64,000 nucleotides of DNA from Leptolinea sp964420995 (lineage in GTDB: Bacteria; Chloroflexota; Anaerolineae; Anaerolineales; Anaerolineaceae), in assembly GCA_964420995.1 (NCBI GenBank), contig CAYQUX010000001.1, positions 1 through 64,000 on the forward strand. Reading direction: 5' to 3'. The first letter of the stretch is position 1, and every line of letters starts with the position of its first letter. Of this stretch, positions 45,114 to 54,021 are shown piece by piece. The position numbers and the translations under genes are program-made. The notes beneath the pieces were generated by a model, which worked only from the letters and a program-made list of their open reading frames with translations, had not been told where the DNA came from and made no database searches.

Positions 45114-45410
45114 GTGCAAACTTGTTCAATTTGCCATACCCAGGTACCTGATGATGCCGCCCTATGCCCGGGTTGTGGAGCAGACTTGACGGAATCATCC
45201 GAACAGGCAGTCGCGCTGAAGAAATATCGCGAGAATCCGCGGGTGCAGTTCATCCGCGTTGCCGTTTCTGATGATTGCTGTCCAGCCTGCCGCAAGCTGG
45301 AAGGCACATACTCAAAAGACGAAGCTCCAGTCCTGCCGGTACAGGGATGTTCTCATGAAAATGGCTGCCGTTGTTTTTATGAACCCATTCTTACAGAGAT
45401 CTTCCCGTAA
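45114..45410 (+). CDS. Small zinc-ribbon protein
   Basis: 98 residues from GTG 45114 with AAGGA 9 nt before. A double zinc ribbon is visible at the N-terminus: CSICHTQVPDDAALCPGCG. A second Cys cluster follows: DDCCPACRKLEG and the GCSHENGCRCFYEP end. Eleven Cys in 98 residues with paired CxxC spacing indicate metal binding. It lies 42 nt after the receiver gene in the same direction. No specific function can be named. Confidence 0.75.
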   Translation: MQTCSICHTQVPDDAALCPGCGADLTESSEQAVALKKYRENPRVQFIRVAVSDDCCPACRKLEGTYSKDEAPVLPVQGCSHENGCRCFYEPILTEIFP

Positions 45411-45418
45411 TTGAATTT

Positions 45419-46765
45419 CTACTGGTCAATCGTCACATCAAGTTTGGCAACAGGAATGATCGTGTTTTCTTTAGTTTGATACTGCAGCCAAACCTGATAA
45501 TCGCCTTTTGTTTTCGACGCGATACTGCCCGCGCAGGTTTGACGAATGCCAGGACTCAGATTGGGTTGCCTGTCTAATTTAATTGTTTCAATTGGCCGGC
45601 TCGTATTTACCGATGTTTCCTGTCGTTCATAGACCACCAGTGAAAGCTCAGAGGTTGATAGTTCCTGCCCTCCGCCATTGATCCATTCAATGGAATAGTT
45701 GAGGCTTTGCGGTTCCGATCCATTCTGAAGCTCAAAACGCGTAACAACCGGATACGCGGGAATTTTTGCATATCGGGAAAAACGGATCGAACCCGGTAGT
45801 GGGTCACCGTCGTTTTTGGACCATTTCCCATCGGAATATGTCAGATGCCAGTCTTCCGGGCCCCTGGTTCGTCCCCCGGGGAAAAAAGAAATAATCTGTC
45901 CATTCCATGATTTTTCCTTTTCCACATTAATGATGGAAGTGATTATCCCAATTCCCGACTCTGGATTCTCACCAAATAGCATGAGATCTCCCGCAAGTGC
46001 ATTTTCCGGCGGGATGGGTATCAACGATCCGGTGGTGTCTTTTAATAGGGGAATCAAGGGTTGCGAACCAACCGGTTCAAGCACCTGGCTGATAAATCCG
46101 GATGGACTCACCGGGAATCCGTCGAGGGTGGTGTTTGGATTGGCAGGAAGTCCCAGCGAAGCCCAACGTTGGGCGCGATTGATCATTCGCTCACGCATCT
46201 TTTCAGGGTCGGACGCGAAAAAGAACGAGGCCTTTTTGTAACCAACCGGCAGCAAAAAAGCAGACTCATCTGCATTGAAACAGGAACCCACCACTCCCAG
46301 CGCGTGGGAGTTTACCCCCCAGTTGGCGCTAAGCAGATGGATCCTCCAGTACTCGGTTCCTTCTTTCTCAACTTCTTCCGCGCGCAAAACAATACCCAGA
46401 TGCCCGGCCCAAACATCCACCTGGACGGGCACAAGATGTTCGCTCCCATCCCATGTCTGTTCGGTGATCACCTCCGCGCCGTTGGCCAGCACCAGCAGAT
46501 CACCGCTTTCAGGCAGGTCCGAATCCAAACGTTTTTCATATCCCTGGTAATCCATCCATGTTTTACCGCTCCTGTCAGGTTGAGCAAGCGTAGCGGCAGT
46601 CCAATACTCACCGGGAATTTGTCGGATACCCAGAAGGTTCAAAACAAAGATCACACATTGGCACCAATCAGCCGCCAGCGGTGCCGGGCGAATCGGTGGA
46701 ATCCAGCCTGAGAGAAACAGGCTGCTTGATAACAGAATGACAAAGATGGCGCGGTTAAATTTCAT
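45419..46765 (-). CDS. Exported protein with CHAP-like and degenerate NlpC/P60-like domains
   Basis: 448 residues with an N-terminal signal peptide (AIFVILLSSSLFLSG). The first domain (about 30-190) resembles CHAP: DWCQCVIFVLNLLG with the candidate Cys, GDLLVLANG and GHLGIVLR with the candidate His. The second (about 195-310) has the NlpC/P60 outline (RAQRWASLGLP, SPSGFISQVLEPVG, AGDLMLFGE) but Ser replaces the catalytic Cys of the usual CSGF. A beta-rich C-terminal part follows. If active, the first domain would cut peptidoglycan peptides. Convergent with the zinc-ribbon gene. Confidence 0.72.
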   Translation of the reverse strand: MKFNRAIFVILLSSSLFLSGWIPPIRPAPLAADWCQCVIFVLNLLGIRQIPGEYWTAATLAQPDRSGKTWMDYQGYEKRLDSDLPESGDLLVLANGAEVITEQTWDGSEHLVPVQVDVWAGHLGIVLRAEEVEKEGTEYWRIHLLSANWGVNSHALGVVGSCFNADESAFLLPVGYKKASFFFASDPEKMRERMINRAQRWASLGLPANPNTTLDGFPVSPSGFISQVLEPVGSQPLIPLLKDTTGSLIPIPPENALAGDLMLFGENPESGIGIITSIINVEKEKSWNGQIISFFPGGRTRGPEDWHLTYSDGKWSKNDGDPLPGSIRFSRYAKIPAYPVVTRFELQNGSEPQSLNYSIEWINGGGQELSTSELSLVVYERQETSVNTSRPIETIKLDRQPNLSPGIRQTCAGSIASKTKGDYQVWLQYQTKENTIIPVAKLDVTIDQ

Positions 46766-46846
46766 CTCATTCCCAGTAGACAGTCACGGGTATTCATTAC
46801 CAGGTTGGTCGTTAACCGTATAATACATTTATTCAAAGGAGTATAC

Positions 46847-47716
46847 ATGACAGTCGAACCCATTGAGAAAGACCGCCAAAACTGGTCGCTTTCCAGGATT
46901 GTTTTATGGATTATTCTTCCCCTTATCGCGGGTGTCCTTTTTTCACTGCTCATTCCCCGCCCTTCGATTGGGCTGATCTATGTGAATGATGCCATTTACA
47001 GCGCTTCGGCGAATGAAATAATTCAACAGATTTCCACCGCCAGGAATTCGGATTCCATCCGTGCCGTGGTTCTTGTAATGAATTCTCCCGGTGGGACAGT
47101 TTCCGATACCGAGTCTGTGTACCGAGAGATCATGGCTTTGCGGAAAACCAAACCGGTGGTAACCGTAATCGAAGGTGTGGCTGCCAGTGGTGGCTATTAT
47201 ATCGCCTGCGCGTCCGATCAAATTTACGCAAAGGCCAGTTCTGAGATTGGGAATATCGGGGTTATTGGCACTCAACCGGATAAACCCACCGTCTTTGAAA
47301 ACACCTTTTCGAGCGGCCCCTATAAAATATGGGGCATGCCACGAGATTCTTTCTCCCGTGAATTGGATATGTTGAAGCAAGGATTTCTCCAGGTTGTTAA
47401 ACTTTCCCGGGGGGACCGTTTGAAAATAGCTGACGAGACCATCCTGCGCGGGGAGGTTTATTCTGGCAGTGACTCGTTGCGCTACGGACTGATTGACGCG
47501 TTGGGCTCTCAGAGTGAAGCCATTGCCCTGGCAGCAGAACTGGCCGGAGTAAGACATTATTCCACCGCCAACCTTTTCACGGTAGCCGGTCTGAAAGAGA
47601 GAGTTATGAACCCACTTGGGTTTTACCGCAAAGATAGCGCGGGTAACACAACAGAATACCCGGCGAAAAGCGGGTTATATATGCTTTACATACGCAGCCT
47701 TGGAGGTGACCAATGA
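46847..47716 (+). CDS. Membrane-anchored S49 peptidase (SppA/SohB-like)
   Basis: 289 residues from ATG 46847 (AAAGGAG before). A signal anchor covers about 18-38 (IVLWIILPLIAGVLFSLLIP). The S49 domain shows VNDAIYSASANEIIQQI, VLVMNSPGGTVSDTE and the nucleophile Ser114 in GVAASGGYYIACASD. SppA-type proteases degrade signal peptides left in the membrane. TATAAT at 46819-46824 is the -10. The next gene overlaps by 4 nt (ATGA). Confidence 0.92.
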   Translation: MTVEPIEKDRQNWSLSRIVLWIILPLIAGVLFSLLIPRPSIGLIYVNDAIYSASANEIIQQISTARNSDSIRAVVLVMNSPGGTVSDTESVYREIMALRKTKPVVTVIEGVAASGGYYIACASDQIYAKASSEIGNIGVIGTQPDKPTVFENTFSSGPYKIWGMPRDSFSRELDMLKQGFLQVVKLSRGDRLKIADETILRGEVYSGSDSLRYGLIDALGSQSEAIALAAELAGVRHYSTANLFTVAGLKERVMNPLGFYRKDSAGNTTEYPAKSGLYMLYIRSLGGDQ

Positions 47717-49242
47717 ACCGCGCCAGGATACTACTCACCCTCGCCTGCCTGCTGGTTCCTGGAATTGCCACGTATGCCTGGTTTTACTCAGGCGCGCCCC
47801 AAATTCGGGTTGCGCAGACCCCCGATTTTCAGGGCATTGACCTGTCAGAAGCTCCCATTTCCACGGTTATTCCCCGGCAGCAACCACCATCCGTCCCGGA
47901 AACCACAGTGCTCTTTGATATGAGTCATGGCAATATGGTCAGCATGTCTGAAATTGATCCTTTTGTTCGGTTGATCGAATCAAAAGGCGGAGAGATACAG
48001 GTCACCAGTCAAGAGACATTTCTGTCCGACGCGCTCAAATCAGCCAACTCTTTTGTTTGCCTCGTACCTCTGCAGGCCTATTCGGAAGCGGATAAAGCAA
48101 CCCTCACCGCGTTTGTCAAACGCGGCGGCAGGTTATTCATCGCGGCTGATCCAACACGCAATCAAATGATGTTGGTCGAGAGTATCGCGATTCCGGCTGT
48201 GAGTGGAGTTGATGCCGTCAATATGCTTCTGGAGCCTTTTGATATTTCAATTTCAGATGATTATCTATATGATATGGTCACCAATGAGGGAAACTATAGA
48301 AATGTGATAATTACCGATTTCCAAAAAGGAGCGCTCACAGAAGATGTAGCCAAACTGGTGATCTACGGCGGTCATTCCGTCCATTCAAGTGGTAATGCCC
48401 TGGCAGTAAGCCAGAAAAGCACCTTTTCATCGAACACAGATCAGACTGCGGGGTTATCACCGTTCGCCCTGGTGAGTTCAGGTAAAGGCAGTGTCCTGAC
48501 TCTGGGTGATATCAGTCTGTTGACATCCCAGTTCTTTCAATCGGCAGACAATCAGGTTTTCGCCAGGAACATCGCCAGTTTCCTTGTCGATGTTAAAAGG
48601 GAAAAGATGCTGGCTGATTTTCCCCGCATCCTTGACGGACAAATAAACATTCAATCTACCGGAAAATTAAAAGTGGATGGGCTTCTTATATCAGGATTGG
48701 CCAATCTTGAACGGGCGATGGATATTCAGACAGGGAACATAACCATATCTGAAAAAGCGGATTCAACCATCGATCGGATTATTCTTTCCACATTTGATTC
48801 CTCTGACGAAAACAAAGATGTGATTGACCGGCTGAAGATCAACCTGTCACCCACGCCAATGGCCACAGAGACGCTAACCCCCTCTTCCACGCCTTCAGCA
48901 ACAGCCACTCCACTTCCCGAGACCGATGGCGAGGCACTTCCCCCTGATTTTCCAGAGAACAATTTCCCCGGGGATGTTGGATCAGGTCTGGTAGATAAAT
49001 CGAAAGATATTGAGATTCCCGGAATGGGGCGGCTTAATACAAACAACCTGGGAATTGTTGGGCTGATCCACGAAGAAAAGAGAACCACGCTGGTGATCAT
49101 GGCCTCATCGTCCGAATCCCTCAAAACCTTCATGGATCAGATCTCCATGAGCGGATTGTACGGCTGCCTTCAAAAGGATAACCTGGCGATTTGCAATACA
49201 ACGGGCGGAATGATGATTAATCCAATCCAGCCTAAAGGGTAG
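47713..49242 (+). CDS. Exported protein related to DUF4350, with Thr/Ser-rich linker
   Basis: 509 residues. A signal anchor (about 4-27) precedes an alpha/beta domain (about 55-300) with VLFDMSHGNMVSMSEIDPF, TAFVKRGGRLFIAADPTR and DISLLTSQFFQS, similar to DUF4350/GldG-type glutamine-amidotransferase-like folds. The rest is a beta-rich region, a Thr/Ser/Pro linker near 380-410, and a C-terminal domain ending ICNTTGGMMINP. Starts inside the previous gene's stop (ATGA), so translation is coupled with the S49 peptidase. The DUF4350 match is by resemblance only. Confidence 0.7.
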   Translation: MNRARILLTLACLLVPGIATYAWFYSGAPQIRVAQTPDFQGIDLSEAPISTVIPRQQPPSVPETTVLFDMSHGNMVSMSEIDPFVRLIESKGGEIQVTSQETFLSDALKSANSFVCLVPLQAYSEADKATLTAFVKRGGRLFIAADPTRNQMMLVESIAIPAVSGVDAVNMLLEPFDISISDDYLYDMVTNEGNYRNVIITDFQKGALTEDVAKLVIYGGHSVHSSGNALAVSQKSTFSSNTDQTAGLSPFALVSSGKGSVLTLGDISLLTSQFFQSADNQVFARNIASFLVDVKREKMLADFPRILDGQINIQSTGKLKVDGLLISGLANLERAMDIQTGNITISEKADSTIDRIILSTFDSSDENKDVIDRLKINLSPTPMATETLTPSSTPSATATPLPETDGEALPPDFPENNFPGDVGSGLVDKSKDIEIPGMGRLNTNNLGIVGLIHEEKRTTLVIMASSSESLKTFMDQISMSGLYGCLQKDNLAICNTTGGMMINPIQPKG

Positions 49243-49247
49243 ACCGG

Positions 49248-50012
49248 TCAGTTATTAAGGTATGTCTCTTCGAGAGCCCGGGCGATCAGTCCGGGCTCTT
49301 CCATGGGCAGCATATGAGACGCAGTGGAGGAAGAATAAAATCTGCCATCTTTCAATTTTCCACACAGGTCTTTCATTTCTCTTTCTGGAGTGATGATGTC
49401 ATTGCCACCTGCCATAATTACTATGGGAAATTCCAGTTCCTGTAGCCAACCAGTGGCATCCTTGCGATGCGCCATCGCAAACAAGGCCATGGCTATTCCC
49501 TGAGGTGTTGCTTTTTCCATGATGGGTCTGATTTGGCTGCGTGTTTCCGGCTTATTCGTAAGACGTTCCAACATGCCGGCAATCAACGTGGATGTTCCCC
49601 CGGCCAAAACTGCCCCGCGGCTTGCCAGCCTTTCCGCGGCTTTTTCCACCGAATCCGGGTCAGACCGGGTAGTCACCAGCCCAAGACCAAATACGCGTTC
49701 CCGGTAGGCATGCGCGATTTGCATGGCTACATAACCACCCATGGAATGACCAATGAAACAAGCTCTGTCAATTTTCAAATCATCGAGCAACCGCATGATG
49801 TCATCCGCCATCATCGGGATTGTAGATCTATTTCCGGTTACCTTTGATTTACCAAAACCACGCAGATCGGGCATAAGACAGCGGGCTTTCTTTTCCAGAA
49901 GGGCAACAACCGGGTTCCAGGTTGAATGATCGAAAGGGAATCCATGAATGAAAACCAGCGGATTCCCCTGCCCCCTTTCCTCAAAATATATCTGAATGGC
50001 CTGGTCATTCAT
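49248..50012 (-). CDS. Alpha/beta hydrolase
   Basis: 254 residues from ATG 50012 (ATG 50021 is in frame); the longer frame to 50171 lies wholly inside cca and is rejected. FIHGFPFDHSTWNPV gives the oxyanion loop, FIGHSMGGYVAMQIA the nucleophile elbow Ser, IVIMAGGNDIITP the Asp and STASHMLPMEEP the His. It overlaps the cca stop by 8 nt. Such enzymes include esterases and haloperoxidase-like hydrolases; no substrate is indicated. Last gene of the tdk-hpt-cca unit. Confidence 0.9.
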   Translation of the reverse strand: MNDQAIQIYFEERGQGNPLVFIHGFPFDHSTWNPVVALLEKKARCLMPDLRGFGKSKVTGNRSTIPMMADDIMRLLDDLKIDRACFIGHSMGGYVAMQIAHAYRERVFGLGLVTTRSDPDSVEKAAERLASRGAVLAGGTSTLIAGMLERLTNKPETRSQIRPIMEKATPQGIAMALFAMAHRKDATGWLQELEFPIVIMAGGNDIITPEREMKDLCGKLKDGRFYSSSTASHMLPMEEPGLIARALEETYLNN

Positions 50013-51504
50013 CGGGCGCATCTGAGTGTCGGGAAATAATATTCCGCGCCGTTTCCAGCGCTTCGTCGCGATTGGTGATTTCACCGGCCGCAGCGCCTTC
50101 CTGTATCTGATTGATGATTTTTCCAATAAGCCTGCCGGCTGGCAGGTTGAACGTCTCTTTGATTTCATCACCAGTTAGCAGTTTTGGAGGGTTGATCAAT
50201 TCCTCTTTTCTTCTGAACCAGCCATCGAGATACATGGCAACGCGGTCAAGTTCCTTTGCCCAGGCAGTCTGTTCAGGTGGATAATCTGTTCGCGAAAGGT
50301 AATCTGCCAGACTGAGCAGGCAGGTATCCACACCGGTATCTCCAGTGGAACGGTAGAAGCGGTAGATCATCCGGCGGGTTGGTTTGGATTCCTTCGCGGA
50401 TACATAACGGGGCTCCATATGCCGGGCGGTCATGGTCTTTAAATACTGCACTTCATTTTCACTGAGGGCCAGAGACCTTCCGATCGCTCCGGCCATCTCT
50501 GCCCCGACTTTTTCATGCCGCAAAAAATGAACGCGCCCATTTGAATCGACCGATCGTGTGGCAGGCTTGCCAATATCATGCAGCAGTGCGGCAAGCAGGC
50601 AAAGGCTTCGTCGGGTTCGAAATGGATTCAACCGGAGCTGAAAATGAGATTGAAAATCCTTGCGGTATTGGCCGAGTTTCCCGGCGGTCAATCCAAGCAT
50701 GAGGTTTCCGCCATCTTCCAACTCAGCCGACGAGTTGATAAGCAACTGGAGGATGTGATCAAGATGCGCCATGACTGCCAGACTGTGATCCCACACATCC
50801 ATAGTGTGGGGTGTTGGCTGGGTGATTCCTTTCAGGTCAGGCAATTCGGGGACCAGTTCACCAAGAATTCCGAGTGAATCCAGCAGACGAATCGCGCTGG
50901 CTGGATGCGGGCAATCCAGCAATTTTAAAAGTTCATCGCGTTTGCGTTCGCTGGAAGTGAGTTTTAACCAGGGAGCGGCTTCCCTAATCTGGGCAGGTGT
51001 TCCAGGTGCCATGCGCAGGTCAAAATCCAACGCCATGCGAACCGCGCGAACAACCCGGATGGGATCATTCCTGAAGGATTGCGGTGAACAGGGGCGTAAT
51101 ATCCGATTCTTAAGATCCTGACTGCCACCCAGCGGATCCCTGGTTTCCTCTGGATTATGCAACCGCACTGCCATGGCATTGATGGTGAAATCCCGCAGGC
51201 TTAAATCAACCTCCAGGGAATCACCCTGAATACGACTGAAGTCAATCAATTCCATTTGCCCGCCAGATTCAAGAATAACCCGGTACATGCCGCGTTTTTC
51301 ATCCAGAGGGAAAAAGCTGCCGCCCAAGGCGTCTGCCGCCCGGCGGGATACCTGCCTTACATCATTCGGCAGGATGACATCCAGGTCATGGCCGGGTCTG
51401 CCGGTAAGTTGATCACGCACCGCGCCACCCACCAGCCAGGCGTCACAGGTTGGATCAATTACCTCACGCAGGCGGGAAAGAAGCGTATTGACCTTTGTTT
51501 CCAT
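50005..51504 (-). CDS. cca: tRNA nucleotidyltransferase / poly(A) polymerase family with HD domain
   Basis: 499 residues. Nucleotidyltransferase motifs LVGGAVRDQL, GHDLDV (metal Asp pair) and LSLRDFTINAMAV are followed by RNDPIRVVRAVRMAL. A C-terminal HD domain shows HTMDVWDHSLAVMAHL and LLHDIGKP. HD-containing CCA enzymes add or repair the tRNA 3' CCA, which fits the tRNA-Glu gene nearby that does not encode CCA. It lies 14 nt downstream of hpt in a minus-strand operon. Confidence 0.92.
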   Translation of the reverse strand: METKVNTLLSRLREVIDPTCDAWLVGGAVRDQLTGRPGHDLDVILPNDVRQVSRRAADALGGSFFPLDEKRGMYRVILESGGQMELIDFSRIQGDSLEVDLSLRDFTINAMAVRLHNPEETRDPLGGSQDLKNRILRPCSPQSFRNDPIRVVRAVRMALDFDLRMAPGTPAQIREAAPWLKLTSSERKRDELLKLLDCPHPASAIRLLDSLGILGELVPELPDLKGITQPTPHTMDVWDHSLAVMAHLDHILQLLINSSAELEDGGNLMLGLTAGKLGQYRKDFQSHFQLRLNPFRTRRSLCLLAALLHDIGKPATRSVDSNGRVHFLRHEKVGAEMAGAIGRSLALSENEVQYLKTMTARHMEPRYVSAKESKPTRRMIYRFYRSTGDTGVDTCLLSLADYLSRTDYPPEQTAWAKELDRVAMYLDGWFRRKEELINPPKLLTGDEIKETFNLPAGRLIGKIINQIQEGAAAGEITNRDEALETARNIISRHSDAPDE

Positions 51505-51518
51505 TTATCGTAACCAGA

Positions 51519-52073
51519 CTATTCCGGTTGGTAGCGCTCCAGATCAACCACCCCGATGAACGGAAGGTTGCGGTAATAATCATCAATATCCAGGCCGTAC
51601 CCGAACACAAATTTGTTGGCAATGGGGAACCCGGTATATTTTACGGGAACATCCACCTCGCGCCGTTCGGTCTTATCCAGCAGGGTGCACACGCACAGAC
51701 TGGCCGGATCGCGTGTCTGCAACAGTTCAATAACCGACGCCAGGGTGTGTCCGCTGTCAATGATGTCTTCCACCAGAATGACGTGTTTATTTTGAATACT
51801 GCAATTCAAATCCAGGGTGATGCGAACCTGTCCACTGGATTCGCGGCCGCCCACACCATAAGACGACACAGCCATAAATTCAATGGCCAGAGGAACATCA
51901 ATATGCCGGATCAAATCCGTCAGAAACATCACACCGCCCCGCAGTATACAGATCAGCAGGATCTCTTTACCCTCATAATCGCGGCTGATCTGTTTACCCA
52001 GTTCGGTGATCCGGGATTGCAATACATTTTCAGGGATCAATACTTCAGCGAGAAAATCGTGGTAGTCTCTCAT
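51519..52073 (-). CDS. hpt: Hypoxanthine phosphoribosyltransferase
   Basis: 184 residues. The PRPP-binding loop is ILVEDIIDSGHTL; the N-terminal flexible loop FMAVSSYG and the base-contact region VPVKYTGFPIANKFVFGYG are present. It salvages hypoxanthine (and often guanine) to the nucleotide. Located between tdk and cca, so nucleotide salvage genes cluster here. Confidence 0.96.
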   Translation of the reverse strand: MRDYHDFLAEVLIPENVLQSRITELGKQISRDYEGKEILLICILRGGVMFLTDLIRHIDVPLAIEFMAVSSYGVGGRESSGQVRITLDLNCSIQNKHVILVEDIIDSGHTLASVIELLQTRDPASLCVCTLLDKTERREVDVPVKYTGFPIANKFVFGYGLDIDDYYRNLPFIGVVDLERYQPE

Positions 52074-52103
52074 GGAGTTCTCCGTCCATCCCTGCGATAA
52101 AAA

Positions 52104-52676
52104 TTATGATCGAGGCACTTCGTGGTGCGCGCGGCATCGGGCTTCATACATTTCGGCAGCTCCAACGATCACCACCGGGTCGCTATAGCGCGCCGGTTTT
52201 CCATTTACAAGTCGCTGGGTGCGGCTGGCAGGTCCGCCGCAAACCATGCAGATGGCCTGCAATTTATCCACGCGTTCGGCTTTGGCCATGAGGACAGGCA
52301 TACAACCAAAAGGTTCCGCGCGAAAATCAGTATCCAGCCCGGCAACGATCACCCGAATTCCTTTTTGGATCAGTTCTTCTACCACATCAAGAATGGCATC
52401 ATCCAGGAATTGGGCCTCATCAATGCCCACTACACTGACATCCGGCTGCAATTGGGCCAGTATCTCCCGCGCGGTGGCAATGGGAACCGCTTCAAACGCC
52501 GAACCGGCATGCGAGTTGATCTGCTCCACAGAATAGCGCATATCAATAGCCGGTTTGAAGACCTGGACTTTTTTCTTCGCGATGACAGCCCGCCTGAGCC
52601 GCCTGATCAATTCATCCGTTTTTCCACAAAACATCGAACCACAGACCACTTCAAGAGAACCTATTGTTTCAGCCAT
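52104..52676 (-). CDS. tdk: Thymidine kinase
   Basis: 190 residues from ATG 52676 (GAGGA 4 nt before); an ATG at 52700 is less likely. The P-loop is GSMFCGKTDELIRRL, Walker B DEAQFLDDAIL, and the lasso/zinc region has CMVCGGPASRTQRL and YEARCRAHH. The type II enzyme phosphorylates thymidine in salvage. First gene of the tdk-hpt-cca-hydrolase unit. Confidence 0.96.
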   Translation of the reverse strand: MAETIGSLEVVCGSMFCGKTDELIRRLRRAVIAKKKVQVFKPAIDMRYSVEQINSHAGSAFEAVPIATAREILAQLQPDVSVVGIDEAQFLDDAILDVVEELIQKGIRVIVAGLDTDFRAEPFGCMPVLMAKAERVDKLQAICMVCGGPASRTQRLVNGKPARYSDPVVIVGAAEMYEARCRAHHEVPRS

Positions 52677-52732
52677 AAAATCCTCAGGGAAATTTTTCAT
52701 TAATTCTATACCAAACCTGTGGGATGCATATT

Positions 52733-52768
52733 AAAAACATCAGGCAGGTAAGATAGCTACCTGCCTGA
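52733..52768 (-). terminator. Intrinsic terminator of the rplU-rpmA-rpmE operon
   Basis: On the minus strand, the stem CAGGCAGGTA/TACCTGCCTG (10 bp) is followed by a run of five T before the tdk start. Confidence 0.9.
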
Positions 52769-52790
52769 ATATTGAAATAAATCAATCAGC

Positions 52791-53267
52791 CTACGCGGTG
52801 GCTTCCTCTGTACCGGCAGGAAGCTCATACCCCAACTGGCGAAGTTTCTTTTTCAAATCGATCAGGGATTTGCGTCCGAAACCTTCGATGGCCAGAACGG
52901 CCTCTTCACCCTCACCCAGTTTGGCAAGGAACTGACCAACATTGCTGATGTCGGCTTTGGCCAGAGCTTCGGTCGGGCGGTTGCCCAGTGCCAGTTCGGC
53001 AATGGGGCGATCAGGAGAGACCTTGGCGCTCTCGCGGGCTTTCTGGGTTTCAACAATATCCTGGCGGGCCTGCAGCTTCTTGTAGAAGCGATCGACCTGG
53101 CCTTCAACATCCAGAATGCGCTGCTGCTGACCGGTGAAGAACGGGTGGCATTTGGAGCACACCTCGGTATGGATGACTTTCTTGGTGGACCCGGTGGTCC
53201 AGGTATTACCGCAGGCGCAAATCACCTGCGCATCAGTGTAAAACGTCGGGTGGAGACCCTTTTTCAT
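52791..53267 (-). CDS. rpmE: Ribosomal protein L31 fused to an RNA polymerase alpha-CTD-like domain
   Basis: 158 residues, about twice the usual L31. Residues 1-70 are zinc-type L31: ICACGNTW and VCSKCHPFFTG supply the four Cys. A charged linker (70-90) leads to residues 91-153, which read as an alpha-subunit C-terminal domain: ELALGNRPTEALAKADISN, VGQFL, EAVLAIEGFGRKSLIDLKKK and LRQLGYELP. The helix-hairpin-helix GFGRKSL and the Arg corresponding to E. coli alpha R265 are kept. Last gene of the L21-L27-L31 operon. The fusion may link the ribosome with RNA polymerase or bind nucleic acid; this is inference. Confidence 0.93.
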   Translation of the reverse strand: MKKGLHPTFYTDAQVICACGNTWTTGSTKKVIHTEVCSKCHPFFTGQQQRILDVEGQVDRFYKKLQARQDIVETQKARESAKVSPDRPIAELALGNRPTEALAKADISNVGQFLAKLGEGEEAVLAIEGFGRKSLIDLKKKLRQLGYELPAGTEEATA

Positions 53268-53348
53268 AGCGTATTACCATCCTTTCAAAGGAATTGACTG
53301 CATCCGGCATGCCACCAGTTGGATGACGGTGCAGCAGCCTGCCTTTTG

Positions 53349-53621
53349 TTAAGCCGCCACTGTTTCAGCAACAGGGTCTACCGATACCATCTTCTGGCCG
53401 TTCGGCAGGGTGGCAAAAACCACAACACCTTCGGCGATCGCGAACAGGGTATCGTCTTTCCCGATATCAACATTGCGACCGGGTTTAATGTGAGTTCCAC
53501 GCTGGCGCACGAGGATGTTGCCCGAGAGAACGTGTTCTCCGGCGAACTTCTTCACGCCCAGCCGCTGTGCATTACTATCGCGTCCGTTGCGGGTTGAACC
53601 GCCGCCTTTTTTATGTGCCAT
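53349..53621 (-). CDS. rpmA: Ribosomal protein L27
   Basis: 90 residues: MAHKKGGGSTRNGRDS, GVKKFAGEHVLSGNILVRQR, GTHIKPGRNVDIGKDDTLFA. The glycine-rich N-terminus reaches the peptidyl-transferase centre. Second gene after rplU, 5 nt away. Starts directly with Met-Ala-His, no pre-sequence of the type cleaved by Prp. Confidence 0.97.
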   Translation of the reverse strand: MAHKKGGGSTRNGRDSNAQRLGVKKFAGEHVLSGNILVRQRGTHIKPGRNVDIGKDDTLFAIAEGVVVFATLPNGQKMVSVDPVAETVAA

Positions 53622-53626
53622 TGTTT

Positions 53627-53944
53627 CTACTCCATTTCGATCGATTTGATCATCAAGCGGGTATATTTCTCGCGATGACCGGTTTTAACACGGATGCGTT
53701 TCTTGGGGCGATATTTGAAAACCACCAGCTTGGGACCTTTGACTTCGTCTTCCACAGTGGCTTTGATTGTCGCGCCTTTGACGCTGGGCGTGCCGACCTT
53801 GACGGTATCACCGTCTACAAACAGCAAAACCGCATCCAGGGCAATTTCCTGGCCGGCTTCTACGGTCATGCGGTCCACATCAATTGTGGTACCTTCGACG
53901 GCTTTGTATTGCTTGCCGCCACATTCCAGAATGGCATATTTCAT
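53627..53944 (-). CDS. rplU: Ribosomal protein L21
   Basis: 105 residues from ATG 53944 with GGAGAGG before it. KYAILECGGKQYKAVEG, VLLFVDGDTVKVGTP and the basic FKYRPKKRIRVKTGHRE tail are typical. An in-frame ATG 54034 upstream would add 30 unusual residues overlapping the tRNA-side hairpin and is rejected. First gene of the operon with rpmA and rpmE. Confidence 0.96.
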   Translation of the reverse strand: MKYAILECGGKQYKAVEGTTIDVDRMTVEAGQEIALDAVLLFVDGDTVKVGTPSVKGATIKATVEDEVKGPKLVVFKYRPKKRIRVKTGHREKYTRLMIKSIEME

Positions 53945-54021
53945 TACGCCTCTCCAATCTTCACTTCGCCGCAAGCCGCGTCTTGTTTCGTGGACCCGTT
54001 TGCGGGGAAGTTGGGGGTTGA

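Noticed and set aside
51495..52703. Open plus-strand frames opposite hpt and tdk
   Set aside because: The minus frames are clear salvage enzymes; the shadows have no motifs.
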